32,943 nucleotides of DNA from Paraburkholderia rhizosphaerae (GTDB lineage Bacteria; Pseudomonadota; Gammaproteobacteria; Burkholderiales; Burkholderiaceae): the NCBI RefSeq assembly GCF_004366595.1, contig NZ_SORE01000045.1, forward strand, positions 1 to 32,943. Reading direction: 5' to 3'. The translations under genes and the position numbers were made by a program. The notes below the pieces were generated by a model. It was not told the origin of the DNA and ran no database searches. It saw only the letters and a program-made list of their open reading frames with translations. The number at the start of each line of letters is the position of its first letter. The first letter of the stretch is position 1. Shown one piece after another: positions 7,040 through 16,225 of this stretch.

Positions 7040-7714
7040 ATGCGTATCACCACGTCGTTTCTGTTCGATCTCGACGGCACGCTGGTCGACAGCGTTTATC
7101 AACACGTGCTCGCGTGGAAAGAAGTGCTCGATAGCGAAGGCATCGAGCTGTCGGTATGGCGGATCCACCGGAAGATCGGCATGAGCGGCGGCCTGTTCAG
7201 TCATCAGTTGCTGCGCGAAACGGGCGGCGAGATCAGCGGCGAGCGCGTCGAACGGTTACGGCGCAAGCATGCGGATGCATACCGGCGGCTGCATGCGCAG
7301 GTGTGCCCGCTACCCGGCTCGCGTGCGCTGCTCGAAGCGCTCGATGCAAGCGGTACGCAATGGGCGATCGCGACAAGCGGGCGCATGGAGACCGCTGCGG
7401 TCAATCTGCAGGCGCTCGGCGTCGACCCGGCGAAGTCCGTCGTCGTCACGCGCGACGATGTCAAATATGCGAAGCCCGACCCCGACCTTTTCATCGCCGC
7501 CGCGCACCGGCTCGGAGTGCCCATCGAACAGTCGGTCGTGGTCGGCGACAGCATCTGGGACATGCTCGCCGCACGCCGTTGCCGTGCGCTCGGTGTCGGT
7601 CTGCTGTCGGGCGGTTACGGCCAGGAAGAACTCGAACGCGCGGGCGCGCTGCGGGTCTACGAAGATCCCGCCGACCTGTTGCTGCATATCGACGAAATCG
7701 CCGCGCGCCCTTAG
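7040..7714 (+). CDS. HAD-superfamily phosphatase (subfamily IA)
   Basis: A 224-aa hydrolase of the phosphoglycolate phosphatase/beta-phosphoglucomutase group, expected to dephosphorylate a small phosphorylated metabolite in the cytoplasm; the substrate cannot be read from sequence. Motif I is FDLDGTL with the nucleophile Asp10 and acid Asp12. Motif II is IATSG, the motif III lysine lies in KYAKPDPDLF, and motif IV is VVGDSIWDM. The alpha-helical cap lies between motifs I and II. GGGATAA precedes the ATG. The PRC-barrel gene follows 96 bp later in the same direction but appears to have its own promoter. Confidence 0.93.
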   Translation: MRITTSFLFDLDGTLVDSVYQHVLAWKEVLDSEGIELSVWRIHRKIGMSGGLFSHQLLRETGGEISGERVERLRRKHADAYRRLHAQVCPLPGSRALLEALDASGTQWAIATSGRMETAAVNLQALGVDPAKSVVVTRDDVKYAKPDPDLFIAAAHRLGVPIEQSVVVGDSIWDMLAARRCRALGVGLLSGGYGQEELERAGALRVYEDPADLLLHIDEIAARP

Positions 7715-7759
7715 CGCATGCGTCTGGCGCCGTCCCGGGCGGCGCGCCGTTCGTCGATA

Positions 7760-7775
7760 AGGAACGGAGGTTGCT
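7760..7775 (+). promoter_or_regulatory. candidate sigma-54 promoter of the PRC-barrel gene
   Basis: GGAACG-GAGG-TTGCT against GGCACG-N4-TTGCW, one mismatch, with exact GG-N10-GC spacing (7761-7762 and 7773-7774). The predicted start near 7786 is about 25 nt before the ATG at 7811. It lies in the gap between the HAD and PRC-barrel genes. Confidence 0.5.
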
Positions 7776-7810
7776 CGCGAGCGGGTATCTGAACCCTTCG
7801 GAGACCCGCG

Positions 7811-8320
7811 ATGACCCCAGGCGCAAACATCGTTGGCCACGGCCGAGACACGGCCGACGGGCCAGGACCTGCAGTAATGGCCGCATCGACCCTCGACGGC
7901 GACCGTGTGATGAGTTCGGACGGTCACGATATCGGCAAGCTTAAGGACATCATGCTCGACGTCCGTTCGGGCCGCATTGCGTATGCGGTGTTGTCGACGG
8001 GCGGCTTTCTCGGCATCGGCGACAAGCTGCTGGCGATTCCATGGAGCGCACTCGCGCTCGATACGGATCACAAATGCTTCGTGCTGTCGCTGAGCGCGGA
8101 TGGCGTGAAGAACGCGCCGGGCTTCGACAAGAATCACTGGCCGTCGATGGCGGACGCGACATGGGCGACATCGATTCACCAGTATTACGGGCGCGAACCG
8201 TATTGGGGGAACGGCGCAGGAAATGGCGTCGACACGGACCGCGCTTCGTCGAAATTCGGCGCCGGCGACATTGCACCCGGATCGTCGAGTGCGCCGGAAG
8301 CCGGCGGCGTAAAGCTTTGA
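7811..8320 (+). CDS. PRC-barrel domain protein
   Basis: A 169-aa protein whose residues about 23-100 form a PRC-barrel, the small beta-barrel fold known from the photosynthetic reaction-centre H subunit and RimM. Typical markers are VMSSDGHDIGKLKDIMLD, RIAYAVLSTGGFLGIGDKLLAIPWSAL. The C-terminal 60 residues contain HWPSMADATWATSIHQYYG followed by a disordered Gly/Ser tail. Stand-alone PRC-barrel proteins are common stress-associated genes of unknown mechanism. The ATG at 7811 has GGAGA upstream; an internal ATG at codon 23 is possible. The DUF3175 gene follows after 12 bp, so the two form an operon. Confidence 0.9.
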   Translation: MTPGANIVGHGRDTADGPGPAVMAASTLDGDRVMSSDGHDIGKLKDIMLDVRSGRIAYAVLSTGGFLGIGDKLLAIPWSALALDTDHKCFVLSLSADGVKNAPGFDKNHWPSMADATWATSIHQYYGREPYWGNGAGNGVDTDRASSKFGAGDIAPGSSSAPEAGGVKL

Positions 8321-8332
8321 GCGAGCGAAAAA

Positions 8333-8755
8333 ATGGCGACCACTCAGTCCCGCACATCGCCGCGGAAGGCCCGTGCGCAGCATCCGTCGACGCGCGGCAA
8401 GGGCGGCCGCCCGCCTCGCCAGCGGCACGCGCATGCTGCGAAACATGCAGCCAAACATGCCAAAGCCGCGGCGAGCGGCACACCGCGGCGCTGGTCGCAC
8501 GAGGTGATGGAACACAGCGATGCGATGGACCTCGAAGCCGATATCTTCAAGACCGGCAGCGCGCAGGCCATCGCCGAATCGCTGAAGCGCTCGTCGACGC
8601 GCAGCAAGCGCCGAAAAGGCACCCCGTTCCAGTCGGCGATGTCGATGCTGAACTTCTACATCAACCGCGCGGGCCGCAATTTGCCGAAGGCGCGTCGCGA
8701 TACGTTGCAGCAAGCCAAGCGCAAGCTGCGCGAGGCGTTCGGTCGCGAACCCTGA
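8333..8755 (+). CDS. DUF3175 family basic protein
   Basis: A 140-aa strongly basic protein. Residues 1-50 are a low-complexity Lys/Arg/His/Ala tail (repeats of AAKHA). From about 52 on it matches the DUF3175 pattern: RRWSHEVMEHSDAMDLEADIF, QAIAESLKRSS, FQSAMSMLNFYINRAG and a C-terminal basic helix. The basic tail resembles histone-like or DNA-binding tails, but nucleic-acid binding is only inferred. It begins 12 bp after the PRC-barrel gene and is its operon partner. Confidence 0.87.
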   Translation: MATTQSRTSPRKARAQHPSTRGKGGRPPRQRHAHAAKHAAKHAKAAASGTPRRWSHEVMEHSDAMDLEADIFKTGSAQAIAESLKRSSTRSKRRKGTPFQSAMSMLNFYINRAGRNLPKARRDTLQQAKRKLREAFGREP

Positions 8756-8964
8756 CGCAACGCCGTGCTTCGCGTGACCCGTGGTTCGGCGTCGCAGGTG
8801 TGCGAGGTTCCGTTGCGTAGCGTGTGACCCGATGCAGCACCGGACAGATCCGCGGTAAGCATGTTTTGCTAAACGACCGGTCCGCGCCGCAATAGCGCTA
8901 GCAGCGAAAACCTGCGAGACTTTCGTTCTGAAGACGCAAACGGGCGGGTCGCCGCCCTCTGGAT

Positions 8965-11900
8965 ATGGCTCGTCGCGCCCCCACCTGCGGCGGTATGACT
9001 CCCGCCGCTTCCGCCGCCGCTGCGCTCGCCGGGTTCCACCCGGTGATCGCCAGCTGGTTCTCGAAAACTTTTCCGGCGCCCACCGATGCGCAGGCGGCCG
9101 CATGGCCGCTGATCCGCAGCGGCCGCTCAACGCTTGTCGCCGCGCCGACCGGTTCCGGTAAAACGCTGACGGCCTTTCTGTCCGCGCTCGACGAACTCGT
9201 GCGCGAAGGGCTGGCGCACGACGGCGCGCTGCCCGATGCGACGCTCGTCGTCTATGTGTCCCCGTTGAAAGCGCTGTCGAACGATATCCGCATCAACCTG
9301 CAAATCCCGCTCGCCGGCATCGCACAGGAACTCGCGGCGCGCGGGCTGCCGCCGCTCGAGATTCGCACTGCCGTGCGCACCGGCGATACCACGCAACAGG
9401 AACGCGCCGCGCTGCGCAAACGCGCGCCCCATATTCTCGTTACCACGCCGGAGTCGCTATATGTGCTGCTCGGTTCCGATTCGGGCCGCGCCATGCTGTC
9501 GACCACGCGCACCGTGATCGTCGATGAAATTCACGCGATGGCCAACAGCAAGCGCGGCAGCCATCTCGCGCTCACGCTGGAACGGCTCGACGCGTTGTGC
9601 AGGCGGCGCTTGCCACGTATCGGGCTGTCCGCGACGCAAAAGCCGATCGACGCGGTCGCGCGCTTTCTGGTCGGCGGCGCGAGTATCGACGCGCGCTCGC
9701 CTGCCGGCAGCGCGGCCGACTGCGAAATCGTCGACGTGGGTCATGTGCGCGCACGCGATCTTGCGCTCGAGATTCCACCGGTGCCACTCGAAGCAGTGAT
9801 GTCGAACGATGCATGGGAACTCGTCTATAACCGGCTTGCCGAACTGGTCGCGCAGCATCGCACGACGCTCGTGTTCGTCAATACGCGCCGCATGGCCGAG
9901 CGTGCCGCGCGGCATCTGACCGAGCGCCTCGGCAAGGACGCAGTCGCCGCCCACCACGGCAGCCTCGCCAAGGAACATCGGTTCGATGCCGAACAGCGTC
10001 TGAAGCGCGGCGAATTGCGCGTGCTGATCGCGACCGCTTCGCTCGAACTCGGCATCGATATCGGCGATGTCGATCTCGTGTGCCAGATGGGGTCGCCGCG
10101 CGCGATCGCACCGTTTCTGCAGCGGGTCGGACGCTCGGGCCACCATGTCGGCGGAATGCCGAAGGGACGTCTATTCCCGGTGTCGCGCGACGATCTGATC
10201 GAATGTGCGGCGCTTCTCGATTGCGTGCGGCGCGGTGAACTCGACGCGCTGCAAATTCCGCGCGCGCCGCTCGACGTGCTTGCGCAGCAGATCGTCGCCG
10301 AAGTATGTAGCCAGGAGTGGAGCGAAGACGCGCTCTTTGAGCGGTTCCGTCATGCGGCGCCGTACGCTGAACTCGAGCGCAAACGCTATGACGACGTGCT
10401 CAAAATGCTCGCCGAAGGATTCACGACGCGGCACGGGACCCGCGCCGCATATATCCATCGCGATGCGGTGAACGGTACGCTGCGCGGCCGGCGTGGCGGC
10501 AGACTGTACGCGGTGACGTCCGGCGGGACGATTCCGGAAAACGCCGATTATGCGGTGTTACTCGAGCCGCAAGGGGTGCAGGTCGGCACGGTCAACGAGG
10601 ACTTCGCGGTCGAGAGCCTGGCCGGCGATGTGTTTCAGCTGGGCAACGCGTCGTATCGCATTTTGCGCGTCGAGAGCGGACGCGTACGTGTCGAGGATGC
10701 GCAAGGCCAGCCGCCGAGCATTCCGTTCTGGCTCGGCGAAGCGCCGGGGCGTAGCGACGAGCTGTCGACGGGTGTCGCGCGGCTGCGCAAGCAGATCGAT
10801 CAGATGCTCGGCGAAACGTCGGATCGCGACGTTCATGCGCTCGACGCGATGGTTGCGCGTGCAACCGGATCTCGACAGCGCGGTGCGGGCGACACGTCCA
10901 TTGCGGACATCGCTCATGAAGCATCGGCGCAAACCGCGGTTGCGGAGCGTCCGCGGATCGAGCGGCAGATTGAACGCGCGATCGACTGGCTGTCGGAACA
11001 GGTCGGTCTTGCAGAGCCTGCCGCGCGACAGATCGTCGAGTATCTTGCGCGCGCCCGCCAGGCCCTCTCCACGTTGCCGACCCAGGACACCCTCGTGATG
11101 GAGCGCTTCTTCGATGAATCGGGCGGCACGCAGCTGGTCATTCACTCGCCGTTCGGCAGCCGCCTGAATCGCGCGTGGGGTCTCGCGCTGAGAAAGCGCT
11201 TTTGCCGTACGTTCAATTTCGAATTGCAGGCTGCCGCGACCGAGGACGCCATCATCCTGTCGCTGACCGGTAGCCACAGCTTTGCGCTCGCCGAAGTGTG
11301 GCGCTATCTGAATTCGAAGACCGCCGAGCATCTGCTGATTCAGGCGCTGCTCGATGCGCCGCTGTTCAACGTGCGCTGGCGCTGGAATGCCACCACGTCG
11401 CTGGCGCTGCCACGCTATACCGGCGGCCGCAAGACCGCGCCGCAATTGCAGCGGATGCGCAGCGAAGACCTGCTCGCGTCGGTGTTTCCCGACCAGGTTG
11501 CGTGCGCGGAAAACATCGTTGGCGAACGTGAATTGCCAAGCCATCCACTTGTCGATCAAACCGTTGATGACTGCCTGCACGAAGCGATGGATACCGAAGG
11601 CTGGCTGCAACTGTTACGCCGGATCGAGCAGAAGCAGGTGACGCTGGTCGCGCGCGACTTACCCGCGCCGTCCGCGCTCGCCGCGGAAATCCTGACCGCG
11701 AAGCCGTACGCGTATCTCGACGACGCGCCGATCGAAGAGCGCCGCACGCAAGCGGTGCTGAATCGCCGCTGGACCGACCCTGCGTCCACCGACGATCTCG
11801 GTGCGCTCGATGCGGACGCGATCGCCAGTGTGCGCGAAGAAGCCTGGCCGCAAGTGCGCAGCGCGGATGAGATGCACGAAGCGTTGAACACGCTCGCCTG

Positions 11901-13590
11901 CGTGACCGATACCGAGGCACGGCAAAACGACGGCTGGCCCGCATGGCTCGCGGCGCTCGCACAGTCGGGCCATGCGACGCGCTTGCAGGTCGCGCAGCAC
12001 GACGCGCTGTGGGTGCCCATCGAACGGCTCGCCTGCTTGCGGGCCCTTTACCCGGATGCGCCGCTCGAACCGGCGCTGCGCATTCCCCACGCGTACGCGG
12101 ATGCATGGAATGAAGATGATGCGCTAGTCGAAGTCGTGCGCGCACGGCTGTCCGGTTTCGGCCCCCTTCCGGTGCCGGCGCTCGCCCGCGCGCTCGCGCT
12201 TCCTGCTTCGGCGGTTGCGCAGGCGCTGGTTCGTCTTGAAGCAGAAGGTTATGTGATGCGCGGCCGCTTCACCCCGCGCACGACCGGTGAAGAATGGTGC
12301 GAACGCCATCTGCTCGCGCGCATTCATCGCTACACGGTACGCAAACTGCGGCGCGAGATCGAACCGGTCGAGCGGCATGATTTCATGCGTTTCCTGTTTG
12401 TCTGGCAGCGGGTGACGCCGGACACGCGGGGCACTGGCCGCGATGCACTCGCCGCGGTGCTCGATCAGATGGAAGGCTTCGAAGCGGCTGCAGCGGCGTG
12501 GGAAGAAGACATCCTGCCGGCGCGGCTCGACGATTATTCGCCGATGTCGCTCGATGAACTGTGCCGGGCCGGGAAGATTGTCTGGACGCGTTTGACCGAG
12601 CGCTCGCGCGCATCAAGTGCGCCGGTGCGCAGTACGCCGGTCGTGTTGCTGCCGCGGCGCCATCTCGGTGCATGGGGCGCGTTGTTCGATCCGCAAAAGC
12701 AGCCTGAGCTGTCGGCGCGCGCGCAGCTCGTGCACGACGCGCTGACGAACCATGGTGCGATGTTCTTCGACGAACTGGTCTCCGACGTGCGCCTGCTGCC
12801 CGTGGAGCTCGAAAGCGCGCTTGGCGAACTGGTCGGCGCGGGGCTCGTGCATTCGGACAGTTTTGCGGGCTTGCGTGCACTGCTCAAGCCGGCGGCGAGG
12901 CGCAACGCGTTTCATCATGGTCGACGCCGTGCCGCGATGCCGTTGATCGGCGGAATGGACGATGCCGGCCGTTGGGCGCTCGTGCAGCGGCGCAAAGCGG
13001 CGGCTTCGCCAACAACACCGGACGCTGCCGCCACGCGAGCGGGAGCGGCACATGCGGCTCCCGCTTCGGCTCCAGCTGCGGCTTCCGCCTCCACATCCAC
13101 TACGCGCCGTGCATCGTTCGCGCCGGAGGTGATCGAGCACATTGCATTGACGCTGCTGCGGCGCTATGGCGTCGTGTTCTGGCGACTGCTCGAACGCGAG
13201 GCCGAATGGCTGCCGCCATGGCGCGACCTGCTGCGGGTTTATCAACGGCTCGAAGCGCGCGGCCACGTACGCGGTGGCCGCTTCGTCAACGGGCTGGCGG
13301 GCGAGCAGTTCGCGCTGCCTGAAGCGATTCCGGTGCTGCGCGAAACTCGCCGGCGCGCACAAGACACCCACGGCAACGAGTTCGTGTGCATCGCCGCCAC
13401 TGACCCGCTGAATCTCATCGGCACGCTACTGCCCGGCGACAAGGTACCGGCCGTCACCGGCAACCGCGTGCTGTTTCGCGACGGCGTGCCGGTCGCTACA
13501 CTCGTCGCCGGCGAGTTCCACTACGTCGACGAACAGGCAAGCGGCACGGTGCGCGAACAGATGCGCGCGTGCCTTGCGCGACGGCGATAA
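8965..13590 (+). CDS. lhr: ATP-dependent helicase Lhr (large helicase-related, full length)
   Basis: A 1541-aa superfamily 2 helicase, close to the roughly 1538 aa of E. coli Lhr. The Lhr core has Walker A APTGSGKT (60-67), motif Ia VSPLKAL, DEIH (187-190), SATQ (222-225), the helicase C domain with VFVNTRR and TASLELGID, and motif VI QRVGRSGH (386-393). Winged-helix and Lhr core domains follow, then the long Lhr C-terminal domain. In E. coli that extension has been linked to uracil-DNA glycosylase activity and DNA repair. An Ala/Ser/Thr-rich linker occupies about 1345-1385. The ATG at 8965 has only a weak ribosome-binding site; an ATG at 8995 is possible. It stands alone. Confidence 0.95.
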   Translation: MARRAPTCGGMTPAASAAAALAGFHPVIASWFSKTFPAPTDAQAAAWPLIRSGRSTLVAAPTGSGKTLTAFLSALDELVREGLAHDGALPDATLVVYVSPLKALSNDIRINLQIPLAGIAQELAARGLPPLEIRTAVRTGDTTQQERAALRKRAPHILVTTPESLYVLLGSDSGRAMLSTTRTVIVDEIHAMANSKRGSHLALTLERLDALCRRRLPRIGLSATQKPIDAVARFLVGGASIDARSPAGSAADCEIVDVGHVRARDLALEIPPVPLEAVMSNDAWELVYNRLAELVAQHRTTLVFVNTRRMAERAARHLTERLGKDAVAAHHGSLAKEHRFDAEQRLKRGELRVLIATASLELGIDIGDVDLVCQMGSPRAIAPFLQRVGRSGHHVGGMPKGRLFPVSRDDLIECAALLDCVRRGELDALQIPRAPLDVLAQQIVAEVCSQEWSEDALFERFRHAAPYAELERKRYDDVLKMLAEGFTTRHGTRAAYIHRDAVNGTLRGRRGGRLYAVTSGGTIPENADYAVLLEPQGVQVGTVNEDFAVESLAGDVFQLGNASYRILRVESGRVRVEDAQGQPPSIPFWLGEAPGRSDELSTGVARLRKQIDQMLGETSDRDVHALDAMVARATGSRQRGAGDTSIADIAHEASAQTAVAERPRIERQIERAIDWLSEQVGLAEPAARQIVEYLARARQALSTLPTQDTLVMERFFDESGGTQLVIHSPFGSRLNRAWGLALRKRFCRTFNFELQAAATEDAIILSLTGSHSFALAEVWRYLNSKTAEHLLIQALLDAPLFNVRWRWNATTSLALPRYTGGRKTAPQLQRMRSEDLLASVFPDQVACAENIVGERELPSHPLVDQTVDDCLHEAMDTEGWLQLLRRIEQKQVTLVARDLPAPSALAAEILTAKPYAYLDDAPIEERRTQAVLNRRWTDPASTDDLGALDADAIASVREEAWPQVRSADEMHEALNTLACVTDTEARQNDGWPAWLAALAQSGHATRLQVAQHDALWVPIERLACLRALYPDAPLEPALRIPHAYADAWNEDDALVEVVRARLSGFGPLPVPALARALALPASAVAQALVRLEAEGYVMRGRFTPRTTGEEWCERHLLARIHRYTVRKLRREIEPVERHDFMRFLFVWQRVTPDTRGTGRDALAAVLDQMEGFEAAAAAWEEDILPARLDDYSPMSLDELCRAGKIVWTRLTERSRASSAPVRSTPVVLLPRRHLGAWGALFDPQKQPELSARAQLVHDALTNHGAMFFDELVSDVRLLPVELESALGELVGAGLVHSDSFAGLRALLKPAARRNAFHHGRRRAAMPLIGGMDDAGRWALVQRRKAAASPTTPDAAATRAGAAHAAPASAPAAASASTSTTRRASFAPEVIEHIALTLLRRYGVVFWRLLEREAEWLPPWRDLLRVYQRLEARGHVRGGRFVNGLAGEQFALPEAIPVLRETRRRAQDTHGNEFVCIAATDPLNLIGTLLPGDKVPAVTGNRVLFRDGVPVATLVAGEFHYVDEQASGTVREQMRACLARRR

Positions 13591-14005
13591 GCGGCCTGGC
13601 AAGCGGGACACGAAGTAGCAGTGCGCCGCATTTTCAATACCCATAACGCATATTTATTGCGGCGCGTGCTTTGCTTCTTCTTGAACGACGCACGCAAGCG
13701 CGCTTTTACGCGGCAACAGCGCGGCGATCTGGTAGCTCGCGCCTACCGGTCAAGCCTCGTAACAACGCTAATTCGTTGTGTTGTCACGAATCAATCACAC
13801 CGGCGACTTACCGATTGCTATTAAGAATGTTCTGCGCTAAACCGTTAACCTGTTCGGAGCCCGAAATCCGGGATGCTCTTCGATACAATGGGGACCACCT
13901 TCCGTAAGCCGACGGTCTGCCATCCGCCCGCCTCGGTCCGCTTTTTGCAAGTTACGCTGGTCCGGCGCGAGGATAGATGGCAATTTTGCCCGGATACCCT
14001 CATTC
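13591..14005. other. intergenic region between lhr and rpfR
   Basis: This 415-bp stretch holds an 8-bp GC inverted repeat (13623-13630 / 13658-13665) with a 27-nt loop and a T-rich sequence after it, possibly ending lhr. A TACAAT box near 13883 resembles a -10 for rpfR but lacks a good -35. No gene is convincing. Confidence 0.4.
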
Positions 14006-16018
14006 ATGAACGACGACCAATACGATCAACTGCATCATGCGCTTTACGCACAGTTCGGGACACATAGCCCGTGCTGGCGTCTGTCGAATGACAGCAATGC
14101 GCTCGAGTTGTCGCCCGTCACCGGCAGCGGACCGGCAACCGCCGCCGTCGCGCTCAACGCGCAGCAAGCGGCGCAAATCCGGCGCCTCACCGGGGTGACC
14201 GCCCACCTGACGCTCGATGTGCGCCTGCTTGGCGAACCGTTGCGTCTGCATCTGGTTGGCAAGAAGCTCAATAGCAGCACATGGGCCGGCACCGCATCCG
14301 AGTACGACGACACGGAGTCGGTCGCGCGCGATCTCGTGCATGGCTTGTCGTTTGCCGAGCAGGTCGTGTCGGAAGTGAACTCGGTGGTCGTGATCGTTGA
14401 TCGAAACGGCCGGATACAGCGCTTTAACCGCCTCGCCGAAGAGCTGACCGGGATGAAGGAAGAAGACGTGATCGGGCGCAGCGTGTGGGCGCTATTCATG
14501 TCGTCGGAAGCCGGCGCGGCGTCGAGCCAGAATATCTCCGGCTTTTTCAATCGCGGCGTGTCGTACGAAGTCGAACGCCTCGTGCGCACCGTGCACGGCG
14601 AGCGGCTCTTCCTGTTTCGCAACAAGTTCGTGCAAAGCGGCAGCGGCATCGACGAACAGTTCCTGATCTGCTCGGGCACCGACATCACCGAGGAGCGGCG
14701 CGCGCAGGAACGTCTGTCCGAACTCGCGAATACCGATTCGCTGACGGGCCTGCCGAATCGCAACTCGATTCAGGACAAGATTCGCACCGCGATCGCGAGT
14801 GCGCCCGCCGCGACTTCGGTCGGCATCCTGTTTCTCGATCTCGACAACTTCAAGAAGGTCAACGACCACTACGGGCACGTGTTCGGTGATCGCCTGATCC
14901 AGGATGTATCGGCCACCGTGCGCGACTGTCTGGACGAAGGCGACACGCTAGCGCGACTCGGCGGCGATGAATTTATCGTGCTGTCGACGCCGGCTACGGC
15001 GGCCTCGCTCGAAGCCACCGCGCAGCGCATTCTCGAGCGGCTGCGCACGCCGTTCAGCCTCGGGCTCGTCGAGCTCTACACCGGCTGTTCGATCGGTATT
15101 GCGCTGTTTCCCGAGCATGGCGACAGCCTCGAATCGCTGATTCGCGCGGCGGATACCGCGATGTATGTCGCGAAAGACGGTGGCAAGCGCACCTACCGTG
15201 TGTTTTCGCCGGAGATGAATCGCAAGGTCGCCGAGTACATGTGGCTCGACACCAACTTGCGGCGCGGCCTCGACGAGGGCCAGCTGACGCTGCACTATCA
15301 GCCGAAGCTGTCGCTCGCGACCGGCGCGGTGTACGGCGTCGAGGCGCTGGTGCGCTGGAATTCGCCGGAACGCGGACAGATCATGCCAGGCGAGTTCATT
15401 CGCTACGCGGAGGAATCCGGGCTGATCGGACCGCTTGGCCGCTGGGTAATGCAGACCGCCGCCGCACAGGCCGCGCAATGGAAGGCGCGCGGCTTGCCGT
15501 TACGCGTCGCGATCAACGTATCGGCGCGGCAGCTTGTCGACACGGCCGTCGTACGGCACTTCAGCGAAGCGTTGCAGTGTGCGAATCTCGACCCGTGCCT
15601 GATCGACCTCGAGCTGACCGAGAGCTGCCTGATCGAAGACGAAGCCGCCGCAATCGACCTGATCACGCAATTCCGCGAGCTGGGTGCGCAGGTGCATCTG
15701 GACGATTTCGGCACCGGCTACTCGTCGCTGTCGCAACTCGGCCGCATTCCGCTCGACATGATCAAGCTCGACCGCAGCTTCGTGCGCTCGATCAATTCCG
15801 ACAAGAAGGCGCAGGCGCTGGTCCGCTCGATGGTCGCGGTCGCGCAGGCGTTGCAGTTGCAGGTGGTGGCGGAGGGAATCGAGACCGAAGCGGAAGAGCT
15901 CTTCATGAAGGGCCTTGGCGTCGAATTTGTGCAGGGCTACCTGTATAGCCAGCCGATGCCGGCCGCTGAATTCGAACAATGGCTGGCCGACCGGCAGAAG
16001 GTCCGGCTGATCGCCTGA
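14006..16018 (+). CDS. rpfR: BDSF receptor and cyclic-di-GMP enzyme RpfR (PAS-GGDEF-EAL)
   Basis: A 670-aa protein with the RpfR architecture: an N-terminal RpfF-interaction domain (about 1-95), PAS (about 115-230), GGDEF (about 240-400) and EAL (about 415-660). In Burkholderia cenocepacia RpfR the PAS domain binds cis-2-dodecenoic acid (BDSF), which raises c-di-GMP phosphodiesterase activity. The GGDEF motif is intact (319-323) but the inhibitory RxxD site is absent (D310 where R is expected). The EAL catalytic set is present: YQPKL, EAL (446-448), ELTES (536-540), DDFGTGYS (566-573), KLDRSFV. The start is the conserved MNDDQYDQLH. It converges with rpfF, the expected partner arrangement. 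Confidence 0.95.
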   Translation: MNDDQYDQLHHALYAQFGTHSPCWRLSNDSNALELSPVTGSGPATAAVALNAQQAAQIRRLTGVTAHLTLDVRLLGEPLRLHLVGKKLNSSTWAGTASEYDDTESVARDLVHGLSFAEQVVSEVNSVVVIVDRNGRIQRFNRLAEELTGMKEEDVIGRSVWALFMSSEAGAASSQNISGFFNRGVSYEVERLVRTVHGERLFLFRNKFVQSGSGIDEQFLICSGTDITEERRAQERLSELANTDSLTGLPNRNSIQDKIRTAIASAPAATSVGILFLDLDNFKKVNDHYGHVFGDRLIQDVSATVRDCLDEGDTLARLGGDEFIVLSTPATAASLEATAQRILERLRTPFSLGLVELYTGCSIGIALFPEHGDSLESLIRAADTAMYVAKDGGKRTYRVFSPEMNRKVAEYMWLDTNLRRGLDEGQLTLHYQPKLSLATGAVYGVEALVRWNSPERGQIMPGEFIRYAEESGLIGPLGRWVMQTAAAQAAQWKARGLPLRVAINVSARQLVDTAVVRHFSEALQCANLDPCLIDLELTESCLIEDEAAAIDLITQFRELGAQVHLDDFGTGYSSLSQLGRIPLDMIKLDRSFVRSINSDKKAQALVRSMVAVAQALQLQVVAEGIETEAEELFMKGLGVEFVQGYLYSQPMPAAEFEQWLADRQKVRLIA

Positions 16019-16206
16019 ACGGCGCCTGTTACGCGACCCGCCAGACCCTCTGCTTGCCCGTGCGCCGTACCGGGCTATTTCCGTCAAGCGCTGGCTGGAT
16101 ACCCGGTTGCGCCTGATTGAGCCGAGTGGCGACTGGTTGCGCCGGGCTATCTGGGAACGACGCGCAAATTACGCTACACGCGCAACGTCGTGCACGAGCG
16201 CATCGC

Positions 16207-16225
16207 GCGTCGCGTTATGCGACGC
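16207..16225. other. hairpin at the 3' end of rpfF
   Basis: A 7-bp stem (16207-16213 / 16219-16225) with a 5-nt loop spans the rpfF stop codon, in the 196-bp convergent gap between rpfR and rpfF. There is no T run on either side, so I do not call it a terminator. Confidence 0.35.

Noticed and set aside
7310..9130. Long minus-strand open frame (606 codons) over the HAD, PRC-barrel and DUF3175 genes
   Set aside because: Arg-rich translation with no domain, fully antisense to three genes with clear domains; high GC keeps such frames open.
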